64,000 bases of DNA from Sphingomonas sp. KR3-1 (GCF_040049295.1 NZ_JBDZDQ010000002.1:186001-250000), one strand, 5' to 3'; shown: positions 1-8,845, counted from the first letter of the stretch. Notes: generated by a model not told the origin, from the sequence alone. Translations and numbers: made by a program.

Positions 1-528
1 GAGCGCGCCCATGTAGAGATGCGTCTTGCAGGCGCTGGCGCCGCAATGCTCGGCGCGGTACGCGATCGCCGCCTTGGCGAGCGCCTCGTAATAGGCGTTG
101 AAGTTGGGATTCCAGTCCTGCATCCGGCTCTCGATGAAGGGCTCGTTGCCGATCACCAGGATATCCACCTTGCCCATCACTTCGGGCAGCACCGCCTCGA
201 GCCGGGCGAGATCCTTCTTGAAGGTGTCGCTGTCCGCCTTGGGGAACTCGACGCGGTTGTAGGGGAATTTGAGCGTCAGCACGGTCTTGTAGCCGTGCTT
301 CGACACGTCGAGGATCGTCTTGACTGCGCCATGCTCGGCGGCGGGACCGCGATCGAGCTGGAACATCGGCAGGAAGATGCGCACCCATTGGGTGTCGCTC
401 TTCTGGAGGTCGCGATAGTCGACGTCCTCGAAATGCTCGTTGTAGTTGGCGCCGAGCGCACCCTGGGCCAGCGCCGCGCCGGGCAGGCTCAGCAGCGCCG
501 CCGCGCCGATTGCCAGAAGCTTCCGCAT
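1..528 (-). CDS. Secreted clan-A-like glycoside hydrolase, partial (3' end outside window)
   Basis: The ATG at 526-528 begins 176 in-frame codons that run off the left edge, so this is the N-terminal part only. Residues 1-22 are a clear signal peptide (MRKLLAIG...GAALAQ), so the product is exported. The fold looks like a TIM barrel: after VRIFLPMF and KTVLTLKFPY strands comes VDILVIGNEP, with Asn128-Glu129-Pro130. The Asn-Glu-Pro motif after a beta-strand is typical of the acid/base Glu of clan GH-A glycosidases. I cannot assign a GH family and the nucleophile Glu is not in the window. It is transcribed away from the sulfatase region, and an operator-like motif shared with the downstream sugar genes lies about 75 bases upstream (598-621), which ties it to the same regulon. 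Confidence 0.7.
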   Translation of the reverse strand, partial: MRKLLAIGAAALLSLPGAALAQGALGANYNEHFEDVDYRDLQKSDTQWVRIFLPMFQLDRGPAAEHGAVKTILDVSKHGYKTVLTLKFPYNRVEFPKADSDTFKKDLARLEAVLPEVMGKVDILVIGNEPFIESRMQDWNPNFNAYYEALAKAAIAYRAEHCGASACKTHLYMGAL

Positions 529-597
529 CAAATCTCTCTCCCTTTCTGAAGGCGCTCGAACGGCGCTGCCGGTTCGGGCTGCTACCCTGCCGATCTG

Positions 598-621
598 ATT
601 CGTATAAATCATATAATATGT
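598..621. promoter_or_regulatory. Operator-like motif A (sugar regulon)
   Basis: Read on the minus strand, the site holds ATATTATATGATTTATACGA, matching the shared core ATRYGATWW. Bases 610-620 also form the perfect dyad CATAT-A-ATATG. It lies upstream of the partial glycosidase. The stretch ATATTATATGAT is nearly identical to motif F, 18 kb away. Regulator identity is inferred. Confidence 0.5.
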
Positions 622-668
622 TGATTAAGGCAAGGGCGTTCGAGAGATTGCCTTGAAGACGCGGCGCC

Positions 669-2234
669 TCACGGCCGGCTGCGGCCCGCCTTCTCGATCT
701 TGTCCAGCCATGCCGCCATCTGCGCCGTCCGCGCCGGTTGCTTCTGGGCCAGGTCGACCTTCTCCGCCGGATCGAGCGCGACATTGTAGAGCTGGTGGAC
801 GGGCTGGGTGCCGATCGCGTTGCCGTGGAATTCGTGCGGCTCCACGCTGGCGCGGATCAGCTTCCAGTCGCCCGCGCGGATCGCCAGGATGCGCGCGCCG
901 CTGCTTGCCACCTTGGTGCCGGTGGTGACCATCAGCTTGGTATCCTCGATCACATAGTCGCGGCCGTGGCTGGCGGTGCCCATCAGCGGCGCGAGCATAT
1001 CGAAGCTGTCCACCGCGGCGTCGTCCGGGAAGCTGCCGCCGACCAGCCTAGCCATCGAGGCGAGGAAATCGACATGGTCGACGATCGCGGTGGAGACCTG
1101 GCCCGCCTGGACATGGCCCGGCCAGCAGGTGATCAGCGGCACGCGGGTGCCGCCCTCGTAGATGCTGTACTTGCCGCTGCTGAACGGCCCCGCCGGGCGG
1201 TGCTTGCCGGCCAGCTCGACCGCCTTGTCCTGATAACCGTCGAACAGGATCGGGCCATTGTCGCTGCTGAAGATCACCAGCGTGTCATTGGCCTTGCCGA
1301 GCGCCTCGAGCTTGCGCATCAGCTCGCCCACCGTCCAGTCGAGCTGCAGGATCGCATCGCCGCGCGGGCCCATGCCAGACTTGCCGACGAAGCGCGCATT
1401 GGGCGCGCGGGGCACGTGGGGCTCGTTGACCGCATAGTAGAGGAAGAAGGGCTTGTCCTTCTGGCCGGCGATGAAGTCGACTGCCTTGCCGAGCAGCACA
1501 TCGCTCAGCTCCTCGTCCTTCCAGCGCGCCTTCTTGCCGCCGGTCATGTAGCCGATGCGGCTGATGCCGTTGACGATCGTGTTGGAATGCTCGGGATCGG
1601 CGCCGAACTTGAGCATCTCGGGATGATCGAAGCCGGTCGGCTCGTCGCCGATCTTGTCGTGATAGTCGACGCGGATCGGGTCGGCGGGATCGAGGTTCAC
1701 CACGCGCCGGTTCTCGATCAGCACCGTCGGCACGCGGTCGAGCGTCGCGGGCATGAAGAAGCCATAGTCGAAGCCGATGTCGAGCGGGCCGGGGGCGATG
1801 TCCTGGTTCCAGTCGACCTTGCCGTCGCCGAGGCCCAGGTGCCACTTGCCGACCAGGCCGGTGGCGTAGCCGGCGTTGCGCAGCATCGTCGGCAGCGTGA
1901 ACTTACCCGGGCGGATCAGCGCGGGCGCGTCGCCCGGCAGGATCTGCACGCCCGAGGCGCGCCAGGCATAGTCGCCAGTGAGCAGCGCGTAGCGCGACGG
2001 GGTGCAGGTCGCCGAAGGGGCGTGGCCGTTGACGAAGCGGGTGCCGCGCGCGGCCAGCCGGTCGATGTTCGGCGTGTGGATTGTCTTCGATCCGTAGCAG
2101 CTGAGATCGCCATAGCCGAGATCGTCGGCGTAGAGGATCAGGATGTTGGGCTTGCGCGCAGCCGCGGCGCGCGCCACGCTTCCCGGCAGGACCAGCGCCG
2201 CGGCACTTGCCAGCAACATCCCGCGGCGTGTCAT
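669..2234 (-). CDS. Exported sulfatase (type I, formylglycine-dependent)
   Basis: 521 aa with start ATG at 2234. A GTG four codons further upstream (2246) has a better-placed purine-rich site and is an alternative. The N-terminus TRRGMLLASAAALVLPGS is a twin-arginine-like export signal. The mature protein opens with KPNILILYADDLGYGD, the metal-binding Asp pair of type I sulfatases. Cys77-Thr-Pro-Ser-Arg81 is the C-x-P-S-R sequence in which Cys is converted to formylglycine. Later blocks (GKWHLGLG, FFLYYAVNEPHVP, FSSDNGP) are also typical of arylsulfatases. The enzyme should remove sulfate esters from a glycan in the periplasm. It faces away from the TonB receptor, with which it shares a 415-base divergent promoter region. 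Substrate is unknown; its setting suggests a sulfated galactan or arabinogalactan. Confidence 0.9.
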   Translation of the reverse strand: MTRRGMLLASAAALVLPGSVARAAAARKPNILILYADDLGYGDLSCYGSKTIHTPNIDRLAARGTRFVNGHAPSATCTPSRYALLTGDYAWRASGVQILPGDAPALIRPGKFTLPTMLRNAGYATGLVGKWHLGLGDGKVDWNQDIAPGPLDIGFDYGFFMPATLDRVPTVLIENRRVVNLDPADPIRVDYHDKIGDEPTGFDHPEMLKFGADPEHSNTIVNGISRIGYMTGGKKARWKDEELSDVLLGKAVDFIAGQKDKPFFLYYAVNEPHVPRAPNARFVGKSGMGPRGDAILQLDWTVGELMRKLEALGKANDTLVIFSSDNGPILFDGYQDKAVELAGKHRPAGPFSSGKYSIYEGGTRVPLITCWPGHVQAGQVSTAIVDHVDFLASMARLVGGSFPDDAAVDSFDMLAPLMGTASHGRDYVIEDTKLMVTTGTKVASSGARILAIRAGDWKLIRASVEPHEFHGNAIGTQPVHQLYNVALDPAEKVDLAQKQPARTAQMAAWLDKIEKAGRSRP

Positions 2235-2280
2235 CGCTGCCTTCACACATTCTCTCCCTTGCTGCCCATTTTGGCGAACT

Positions 2281-2300
2281 CGATACGATTTATCGTACAT
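2281..2300. promoter_or_regulatory. Operator-like motif B (sugar regulon)
   Basis: TACGAT-TT-ATCGTA at 2284-2297 is an inverted repeat with 6-base arms, the most symmetric of the six sites. It sits about 50 bases upstream of the sulfatase start, in a position to overlap its promoter. It shares the core ATRYGATWW with motifs A and C-F. Confidence 0.6.
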
Positions 2301-2598
2301 AGAGAAATTATCATACCACAAGCAAAGCCTTCTTTGGGCGCGCGCGCGGCTTCCCGCACAGTCGGGTCCTTCGCGTTCATATCGGACGCGGAGCGCATCG
2401 TCTCTTGCTCGCGGGGGCAAGGGAAAATATCGGGTTCCGTATCTTTTCGATAGGGATCAAAGGCTTGCGCGCGCGCACGCCGCCTGGTTGCGATGGGGAT
2501 TTCGCCTGACAAGGGCGATGCCGGCCGGCCAACGCACCTTCCTGGAATCGCATCCGGATATCCATCCGGAATGGCTCATCTTGCCAGAGGTGTTTTAG

Positions 2599-2616
2599 TA
2601 TGATAATTACGATAGA
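2599..2616. promoter_or_regulatory. Operator-like motif C (sugar regulon)
   Basis: TATGATAATTACGATA is a partly symmetric AT-rich site ending about 35 bases upstream of the TonB-receptor ATG. It contains the shared core ATRYGATWW. The spacing suits repression of the receptor promoter. Confidence 0.55.
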
Positions 2617-2649
2617 TAAGTTCCAAAGAATAAGAATGGGGGAGGCTAA

Positions 2650-5412
2650 GTGACTAAGCGCAATTGGGTTTTTCTGCTCGCGACCAGCTCGGCTTTGGGT
2701 CTGGCTGTGATTCCGGGCGTGGCGTCCGCACAGGATGCCGAGCCGAATACCGCCGAAGTCGGCGTGCAGGAGCAGGATGCGCCGACGACAAACCAGATCG
2801 TTGTCAGCGGCATTCGCCGCAGCCTGGAATCGGCGCAGTCGATCAAGCAGGATTCGGATCAGATCATCGACTCGGTCGTCGCCGAGGACATCGGCAAGCT
2901 GCCCGACGTCACGGCATCGGAGTCGCTCGCCCGCATCACCGGCGTGACCGTGACGCGCGACGCCGGCGTGGCGCAGGGCGTCCGCATCCGCGGCCTGCCG
3001 GACCTCGCCACCACCTATAACGGCCGCGAAGTGTTCACCGCGGAAGGCCGCTTCGTCCAGCTGCAGGACTTCCCGTCGAACAGCATCGCGCGGATCGACG
3101 TCTACAAGTCCGCCAGCGCCGACCTGCTCGAGGCGGGCCTGGCCGGCCTGGTCGACGTCAAGTCGCGCAAGCCGTTCGATTTCAAGGGCACGCGCATCAC
3201 CGGCTATATGGGCGGCGTGCACTGGTACCAGTCGCAGCGGCTCGGCGTCGAGGCGAACGGGCTGTTCAGCACGCGCTGGAAGACCGGCCTTGGCGAGATG
3301 GGCTTCCTGATCGAAGGCTCCTACGCCGACACCAAGTACATCGATTCCTCGCGCGCGGTGGCGCAGGACATCCGCAACCGCACCAACATCACCGGCATTC
3401 CGCAGCTGCGCTATCCGAACTTCGTCAACACCGACTATGGCTCGGCCACGCGCTGGCGCCCGAATGTCGACGCGGCGTTCCAGTGGCGGCCCAGCTCGAC
3501 GCTCGAGATCTACCTCGACGGCCTGTTCCAGGGCTATCGCGCACGCGGTGACAGCCACAATCTCCAGGTCGTCTCGGGCGATCTCGCGACGCTGAGCAAC
3601 ATCGTGCTGATCCCGGGCACCAACCAGGCGGCGAGCTTCGACGCGGCGGCGAACACCGGCGCGGCGCCGACCGGCGCGATGAACGTCCAGACCCAGTCGA
3701 CCGACACCTACCAGGCCGGCGGCGGCTTCATCTGGCGCAACGGCCGGCTGAAGATCACCGGGGACGCGGCCTATACCGAGTCGACCTTCATCAACCGCAA
3801 CGTCGCGTTCAACTACACGCTGACCTCGACGCCGGCGCGCCACTTCGAGTTCGACACGGCGCAGGGCGTGGGCGGCGGCACCGTCACGCTGACCAACTAC
3901 GACCTGTTCAATTCCGCCAACTACCGCTGGACCGGCCTGACCCAGACCGGCAACCGCGGCCACGGCGCAAGCTGGCAGGGCCGCCTGGACCTCGACTACA
4001 AGCTCGACCAGTTCGGCATCACCAACCTGCAGGCCGGCATTCGCTTCTCGAGCCGCGACGCGGACTCGTACAGCTATTCGCAGGCGACTGCGGCAGCCCC
4101 GGCCGGGCAGACCTATGCGGTGCTGTCGTCGCTGCTCGATATCGAGACGGCAGGGCGCGGCTTCCGCAACGACGATGCCAACTCGATCGTCACCTGGCTG
4201 GCGCCGACGCGCCAGAGCCTGGCCGACAATCTCGACACGCTGCGCACCCGCGTAGGCCTCGCCACCGGCGATCCGGTCTGGGGCTCGCCGGTGTTCACCA
4301 GCAACGAGAAGCTCTACACGGGCTATGTCCAGGCGCGGTACGCCTTCGAGATCGCCGGCGTGCCGATCGACGGCCTGTTCGGCGTGCGTGCGACCAAGGC
4401 GGATGTCTCGATCAACGGCCTGCGCCGCTCGACCACCGGCACCGGCGCGGCGGCAGTGACCACGGTCACGCCGATCTCGATCGCGTCGAGCAACGACGAT
4501 TACCTGCCCAACATCAGCATGCGCATCAAGCTCGATCCCAAGCTGCAGCTGCGCATGGCCTATACCGAGACGCGCACGCGCCCCGGCTTCGGCCAGCTCA
4601 ACCCGACGATCACGATCGGTGCGCTGCCGACCGGCAACACCTGCGCCGATCCGAACGGCGCGGACTGCATCCGCAGCGCCAGCGCGGGCAATCCGGACCT
4701 GAAGCCGACCACCTCGAAGAACTATGACGCCTCGGCGGAATATTACTTCAGCCGGAGCGGCGCGCTCACCGTCGGCGGGTTCTACAAGGACGTGAACGGC
4801 TTCATCAACACGTTCACCACCGACATCGCCGACGCGCAGTTCGGCCGGCTGCGCATGAGCCAGCCGCAGAATGGCGGCGCGGGCCGGATCAAGGGCGTCG
4901 AGGCCGGGGTCCGCAGCTTCCTGCGCGCGCCGTGGCTGCCCAACTGGCTGAGCAACTTCGGCGGGATGGTGAACTACACCTATCTCGACGCGAAGTCGGT
5001 GCTGGCGCCGAGCCTCGCCGCGACGCTGCCGGGCATGCAGCGCATCGCCGGCACGTCGAAGCACACGGTGAACCTGTCGGGCTGGTACGAGAACAAGTTC
5101 GTCTCGCTGCGCCTCTCGTACAACTACCGCAGCGACTTCATCGACAGCTATGGCCAGGTCGCCGACCCCGCCCTGGGCAACCCGGCGCCGCTCGGCCCGA
5201 CGTTGCCGATCAAGGTGGACGCGCGCGGCACGATGGACTTCGCCGCGACGCTGTCGCCGACGGAGAACATCACGCTGAGCTTCAACGTCAACAACCTGGC
5301 CGGCGGCGCCTATCGCAACTACCGCACGTTCAACGCGGCGGGCCAGGCCTATGCGTGGCAGACCCGCTTCCTCGAGAGCGTGTACCGCGCAGGCATCCGC
5401 TTCCGGTTCTGA
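2650..5412 (+). CDS. TonB-dependent receptor, Caulobacter/Xanthomonas glycan-uptake type
   Basis: 920 aa with signal peptide at residues 1-27 (ends VASAQ), giving an outer-membrane beta-barrel. After it comes NQIVVSGIRRSL...SVVAEDIGKLPDVTASESLARITGV, the plug-domain opening of the large TonB-receptor family found in Caulobacter, Xanthomonas and sphingomonads, many members of which import oligosaccharides. The plug runs to about residue 165 (RGLPDLATTYNGREVF), followed by barrel repeats and a terminal aromatic residue (FRF). There is no N-terminal STN signalling domain, unlike the receptor at 34756-37143, so transcriptional control is probably through the nearby operator. Adjacent sulfatase and GH43 genes suggest import of (arabino)galactan fragments. 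The exact ligand cannot be read from the sequence. Confidence 0.92.
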   Translation: MTKRNWVFLLATSSALGLAVIPGVASAQDAEPNTAEVGVQEQDAPTTNQIVVSGIRRSLESAQSIKQDSDQIIDSVVAEDIGKLPDVTASESLARITGVTVTRDAGVAQGVRIRGLPDLATTYNGREVFTAEGRFVQLQDFPSNSIARIDVYKSASADLLEAGLAGLVDVKSRKPFDFKGTRITGYMGGVHWYQSQRLGVEANGLFSTRWKTGLGEMGFLIEGSYADTKYIDSSRAVAQDIRNRTNITGIPQLRYPNFVNTDYGSATRWRPNVDAAFQWRPSSTLEIYLDGLFQGYRARGDSHNLQVVSGDLATLSNIVLIPGTNQAASFDAAANTGAAPTGAMNVQTQSTDTYQAGGGFIWRNGRLKITGDAAYTESTFINRNVAFNYTLTSTPARHFEFDTAQGVGGGTVTLTNYDLFNSANYRWTGLTQTGNRGHGASWQGRLDLDYKLDQFGITNLQAGIRFSSRDADSYSYSQATAAAPAGQTYAVLSSLLDIETAGRGFRNDDANSIVTWLAPTRQSLADNLDTLRTRVGLATGDPVWGSPVFTSNEKLYTGYVQARYAFEIAGVPIDGLFGVRATKADVSINGLRRSTTGTGAAAVTTVTPISIASSNDDYLPNISMRIKLDPKLQLRMAYTETRTRPGFGQLNPTITIGALPTGNTCADPNGADCIRSASAGNPDLKPTTSKNYDASAEYYFSRSGALTVGGFYKDVNGFINTFTTDIADAQFGRLRMSQPQNGGAGRIKGVEAGVRSFLRAPWLPNWLSNFGGMVNYTYLDAKSVLAPSLAATLPGMQRIAGTSKHTVNLSGWYENKFVSLRLSYNYRSDFIDSYGQVADPALGNPAPLGPTLPIKVDARGTMDFAATLSPTENITLSFNVNNLAGGAYRNYRTFNAAGQAYAWQTRFLESVYRAGIRFRF

Positions 5413-5438
5413 TCTCGGTCAGCCATATCGGCAATTCG

Positions 5439-5540
5439 GTTCCCCGGCGGAGGCCGGGGCCCAGTTTCGGCGAAGTTGGTGAGGTTCGCGAACCTCTCGA
5501 ACGACATTGCAGCTGGGCCCCGGGCCTTCGCCGGGGAACT
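5439..5540. repeat. REP-like inverted repeat
   Basis: The arms at 5439-5466 and 5510-5540 (GTTCCCCGGCGGAGGCCGGG... / ...CCGGGCCTTCGCCGGGGAAC) can form a long stem. The loop contains a perfect 16-base palindrome, GAGGTTCGCGAACCTC, at 5481-5496. It lies between the receptor stop and the next start. It resembles intergenic palindromes common in sphingomonads and may act as a terminator or mRNA stabiliser. Confidence 0.6.
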
Positions 5541-5593
5541 GCGTTACGGGTTCCCGGCACGACCACATTGTTCGTTTTGATGAGGACGATATC

Positions 5594-7453
5594 GTGAAGC
5601 ATTTCCTGGCCGCCGCGCTTGCCGCCACGTCGCTTGTTCCCGCCGTGGCGCTCGCCCAGCAGGCGCCGGCCAACCGTCCGCCGGCCGACGACATCTTCCT
5701 CGATCACCCCTCGCAGGACCGCAACGCCGTGGTGATGCCGGCACCCGATGCCAGGCCGGTAACGCCCTTCTTCGCGGTGCACGCGATCACCGATGCCTCG
5801 GTCGCCCAGGCCGAGGACGGGCGCTGGTTCGTCACCGGCACGGTGATCCGCGACGGGCGGCGCGACGGCATCCAGCTCTGGTCCTCGGCCGATGACGGCA
5901 AGAGCTGGACCGGGCTCGGCGTCGTCCACGGCGCCGGCCACCGCTATCTCGCGCCGGACATCCAGATCCGCGGGCAGACCGTCCAGCTCGCCTTCGCCGA
6001 CGACAATGGCTGCGCCCATATCGCCCGCGGAACACTCGCCGATCTCAAGGCCGGCTTCACCGAGAGCCCGTGCCTGGTGCCCGACGTCGCTGACGTCTCC
6101 TCGTTCATCGACGAGGATGGCAGCGTCTATCTGCTGTGGGGCGGCGGTTATATCGCCAAGCTGGCGCCCGACTTCTCGAAGCTCGCCGACACACCGCGCT
6201 TCCTCAAGCCCGATCCCAAGCTGTTCGCGGTCGATCCGCCGGCGGGCAAGGACTGGCCGGTGCGGCTGCGCGTCGGCAAGGCCGGCGCCGCGATGTTCAA
6301 GGACGGCGACCAATATGTGATCACCGCCAGCGAAGTGACCGGGCGCATGCGCACCGCGACCGACGATCTCTACATGGCGAGCGGCCCGACGCCCTATGGT
6401 CCCTTCTCCAGGCGCTTCCTCGCCGTGCCGCATGCCGGGCAAAGCAACGTCGTGCGCACCCGTGGCGGCACGCTGGTGGCGAGCTACAATCCGCGCTGCG
6501 AGGACGATTTCGCGATGTTCTGCGAGCAGGTCGGCCTCGTACCGCTCGAGCGCGCCGAGGATGGGCGGCTGCGCCAGGCCGCCTCGGTGCTGACCGAGAA
6601 CAGCGCCGTGGCCGATCGCCAGGCGCTGGTGACCGGCGAGACGATGCGCGACCCGTCCGCCACGCTCGGTGGCGACGGCGCCTATTATCTGGTCGGCACG
6701 CAGAAAGGCTTCGGCTTCCAATATCCCGAAGGCGGGGTGACGCTCTACAGCTCGAAGGACCTGAAGAGCTGGTCCTCGCAGAAGATGATCTTCGACTGGA
6801 AGGGGCTGGGCTACAGCTTCAAGGACGTCGCCGAGCTCTGGGCGCCGGAGATCCACTGGTCGGCGCGCGACAAGACCTATTATCTTGCCTTCTCGGTGAT
6901 GGAGCGCGGGGTGGGCGGCAAGTCCTGGCTGTTCAAATCGACCAGCGGCAAGGCCATCGGCCCCTACGTCAACACCCGCGCCAGCTATGCCGTCGAGGGG
7001 ATCGATGCCTTCCCGTTCGAGGACGAGAGCGGCTTCTACCTGCTCTGGGGTGGCGGCCGGATCGGCAAGCTCAACGCGAAGCGCGACGGCTTCGAGGGCG
7101 AGGTGAAGCGCCTGGTCGACACCGATGGCGAGAATGTCGGCTATGAGGGCAATGGCCTGATCAAGGTGAACGGCACCTATTTCCTCACCGGCGCCGAATG
7201 GAACGGCCCGCTGCGCACCGACGGGACGTACGACATGATGTACGGCACCTCGAAGTCGCTGATGGGGCCGTACTCGAAGCGCCGCCTCGCCGTGCCGCAT
7301 GGCGGGCACGGCACCGCCTTCCGCGATGCCCAGGGCCATTTCTGGTACACGATGTTCGGCAACGACACGACCGCGCCCTGGCGCCGCCATTTCGGCCTGG
7401 TGCCGATCGAGATCTCCGACGACGGGATCCGCGTGCCGCCGGTCGAACGCTAA
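5594..7453 (+). CDS. Exported double beta-propeller glycosidase, GH43-like
   Basis: 619 aa. The start is GTG 5594, with GAGGA seven bases upstream, followed directly by a signal peptide (residues 1-22, ALAQQ). There seem to be two consecutive five-bladed propeller modules of similar size. The first runs from about 55 to 340, with repeated motifs such as SSADDGKSWTGLG and YLLWGGGYIAKL. The second runs from about 350 to 615 and has a more canonical GH43 set: RDPSA near 354, APEIHW near 416, EGIDAFPF near 470 and YEGNGLIK near 518, where GH43 enzymes carry base, pKa-modulating Asp and acid Glu. YLLWGGG...GKL occurs in both halves, suggesting internal duplication. It probably cleaves arabinose or galactose side groups in the periplasm. 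Specificity, and whether the first module is active, cannot be told. Confidence 0.75.
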   Translation: MKHFLAAALAATSLVPAVALAQQAPANRPPADDIFLDHPSQDRNAVVMPAPDARPVTPFFAVHAITDASVAQAEDGRWFVTGTVIRDGRRDGIQLWSSADDGKSWTGLGVVHGAGHRYLAPDIQIRGQTVQLAFADDNGCAHIARGTLADLKAGFTESPCLVPDVADVSSFIDEDGSVYLLWGGGYIAKLAPDFSKLADTPRFLKPDPKLFAVDPPAGKDWPVRLRVGKAGAAMFKDGDQYVITASEVTGRMRTATDDLYMASGPTPYGPFSRRFLAVPHAGQSNVVRTRGGTLVASYNPRCEDDFAMFCEQVGLVPLERAEDGRLRQAASVLTENSAVADRQALVTGETMRDPSATLGGDGAYYLVGTQKGFGFQYPEGGVTLYSSKDLKSWSSQKMIFDWKGLGYSFKDVAELWAPEIHWSARDKTYYLAFSVMERGVGGKSWLFKSTSGKAIGPYVNTRASYAVEGIDAFPFEDESGFYLLWGGGRIGKLNAKRDGFEGEVKRLVDTDGENVGYEGNGLIKVNGTYFLTGAEWNGPLRTDGTYDMMYGTSKSLMGPYSKRRLAVPHGGHGTAFRDAQGHFWYTMFGNDTTAPWRRHFGLVPIEISDDGIRVPPVER

Positions 7454-7497
7454 CTCCGCGCCTCTCCAAGCGAGCCGTCTCCGTCTGGCTCGAACTC

Positions 7498-7527
7498 AGG
7501 CCCCGGTGCCCTGCAGGGGCCTTTTTG
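7498..7527 (+). terminator. Rho-independent terminator
   Basis: AGGCCCC at 7498-7504 pairs with GGGGCCT at 7516-7522, followed by a run of T. It sits 45 bases after the GH43-like gene stop and should end the transcript of that gene. Confidence 0.8.
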
Positions 7528-7739
7528 TTTCTTCCTACAACGCGGGTTCTGGCGACTCGCGAAGTGCCTGCGCTGGCGGGTTTGCGGGGGCCTTACGTTG
7601 ACAAACTTCGCGGAAACGCGCCGCATCTCGCAACTTTCTTGCGCGCGCGTGATCCTATTTTTCCAACAAAAGCAAAGAGCGGCGGGCGGTAAACCCGCCG
7701 CTGGAGCCAAGCAGGCGAAATCCTACATTGCAAGGGTGT

Positions 7740-7880
7740 TACTCCCCTCCTGCAAGGGAGGGGTTGGGGTGGGTTGCGAGCGTAGCGAGCGCTGCGCACG
7801 GTCTCGACATAAAGAAAAGGCCGAGCATCGAGCCCGGCCTTTTCTAACCCACCCCTTGCCCCTCCCTTGCAGGGAGGGGA
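7740..7880. repeat. Long inverted repeat with internal terminator, copy 1
   Basis: The outer arms 7742-7775 (CTCCCCTCCTGCAAGGGAGG...) and 7846-7880 (...CCTCCCTTGCAGGGAGGGGA) are near-perfect complements. Each also holds a small hairpin. Inside lies a strong stem, AGAAAAGGCC...GGCCTTTTCT, at 7813-7844, a bidirectional intrinsic terminator. The same architecture recurs at 14839-14978. The remainder of the gene-free stretch 7454-7893 holds only the 7498 terminator and no recognisable gene. Confidence 0.7.
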
Positions 7881-7893
7881 ATTGAGAGGTCAC

Positions 7894-8814
7894 TTAGAAT
7901 TCGAACGCCTCGGTCGTGCGGCGTTCCGCCAGCAGGAAGGCGTCGGCGACCAGCCGCATCGGGCGGACATCGACTTCGCTGGTGCCGTTGGCGATGAACT
8001 CGGCGAAGCGGGCATAGAGGCGCGGATATTCCTGGTCCGCCTCGGTGCATTCGGCCTCGCCCGGCAGCTGGAGCACGCTGCCGCCGAGCGACAGGCGCAG
8101 CGTGCCGGCATCGGTGTCGACCTCGATGTCCCAGGTCTGCGGGCCGGCCTGCAGGAAATCGAACGAGGCGCGCCCCGTGGCATCGCCGCAGCGCAGGGAA
8201 AGCTCGGCGGCGAGCGGGCCGGCGCGGCCCTCGGGCACGTCCATCGTCGCGGCATCGACGAAGAGCGGGGCGGGGAGGATCGCCGTGGCGATCGACAGCG
8301 CGTTGATGCCCGGATCGAACACGCCGAACCCGCCCGGCGCCAGGATCCATTCCTGCCCCGGATGCCAGCGGCGAATGTCCTCGCGCCAGTCGATCCGCAC
8401 CGCCTTGATCTCGCGCCTGGCCAGCCAGGCGCGCGCGGCGCCGACGCCGGCGGCCTCGCGCGAATGCCAGCTGGTGTAGAGCGTGACGTTCTTATCGCGC
8501 GCCAACTCGGCCAGCGCCTCGATCTCGGAGAGCGTGGCGGCCGGCGGCTTTTCGAGCATCACATGCTTGCCGGCCTCGATCGCGATGCGCGCGAGCGCGT
8601 GGCGGCCCTCAGGCGGGGTGCAGAACGAGACCGCGTCGAGCGCGGTGCCGCCGATCATCGCGGCGGTATCGACATAGTTGGGCACGCCGTCGACGCGGCC
8701 GTGGCGGCTGGCGATTGCCGAAAGCGTGAAGCGATCATTGCCCGCAATTGCCGGAAGATGCTGATCGCGCGCGATTTTTCCGATGCCAACCAGGCCCAGC
8801 CGAAAGCGGTTCAC
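7894..8814 (-). CDS. Gfo/Idh/MocA-family sugar 1-dehydrogenase (probable D-galactose 1-dehydrogenase)
   Basis: 306 aa. The N-terminal Rossmann fold is LGLVGIGKIARDQHLPAI, followed by VSFCTPPEGRHALARIAIEAGKHVMLEKPPAATL, which carries the family's catalytic-region Glu-Lys-Pro. LYTSWHSREAAGVGAARAWL then resembles bacterial D-galactose / L-arabinose 1-dehydrogenases. These oxidise C1 of the sugar to the 1,4- or 1,5-lactone with NAD(P). It is transcribed divergently from the dehydratase-lactonase-mutarotase operon, which would carry out the next steps. Enzymes of this group often accept both D-galactose and L-arabinose, so dual use is plausible here given arabinosidases nearby. Operator-like motif D is immediately upstream. 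Confidence 0.82.
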   Translation of the reverse strand: MNRFRLGLVGIGKIARDQHLPAIAGNDRFTLSAIASRHGRVDGVPNYVDTAAMIGGTALDAVSFCTPPEGRHALARIAIEAGKHVMLEKPPAATLSEIEALAELARDKNVTLYTSWHSREAAGVGAARAWLARREIKAVRIDWREDIRRWHPGQEWILAPGGFGVFDPGINALSIATAILPAPLFVDAATMDVPEGRAGPLAAELSLRCGDATGRASFDFLQAGPQTWDIEVDTDAGTLRLSLGGSVLQLPGEAECTEADQEYPRLYARFAEFIANGTSEVDVRPMRLVADAFLLAERRTTEAFEF

Positions 8815-8826
8815 CCTTAACTCCCT

Positions 8827-8845
8827 TTTATACGATATATATGCT
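8827..8845. promoter_or_regulatory. Operator-like motif D (sugar regulon)
   Basis: TTTATACGATATATATGC contains the shared core ATACGATAT. It lies 15 bases upstream of the dehydrogenase start and about 90 bases upstream of the divergent dehydratase start, so one regulator could control both units. Confidence 0.55.

Larger units (their letters stand above)
2235..2649. promoter_or_regulatory. Divergent promoter region between sulfatase and TonB receptor
   Basis: 415 bases without a credible gene. It is markedly more AT-rich at both ends than the coding DNA. It carries operator-like motif B near the sulfatase start and motif C near the receptor start, with GC-rich spacer sequence between. No terminator or RNA gene was seen. 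Confidence 0.6.

Noticed and set aside
1..528. Assignment as GH53 endo-galactanase
   Set aside because: Attractive from context, but only a generic Asn-Glu-Pro motif is visible and I could not match family-specific text.
738..2453. Long open frame antisense to the sulfatase
   Set aside because: It has the Arg/Ala/Glu/Asp-rich composition of an antisense shadow in GC-rich DNA, with no domain. The opposite strand encodes a clear sulfatase.
2377..5064. 895-codon open frame antisense to the TonB receptor
   Set aside because: Antisense shadow with no signal peptide or recognisable motif. The plus strand has a full receptor with plug and barrel.
5330..7390. 686-codon open frame antisense to the GH43-like gene
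   Set aside because: Compositional shadow; the sense gene has a signal peptide, ribosome site, catalytic motifs and terminator.
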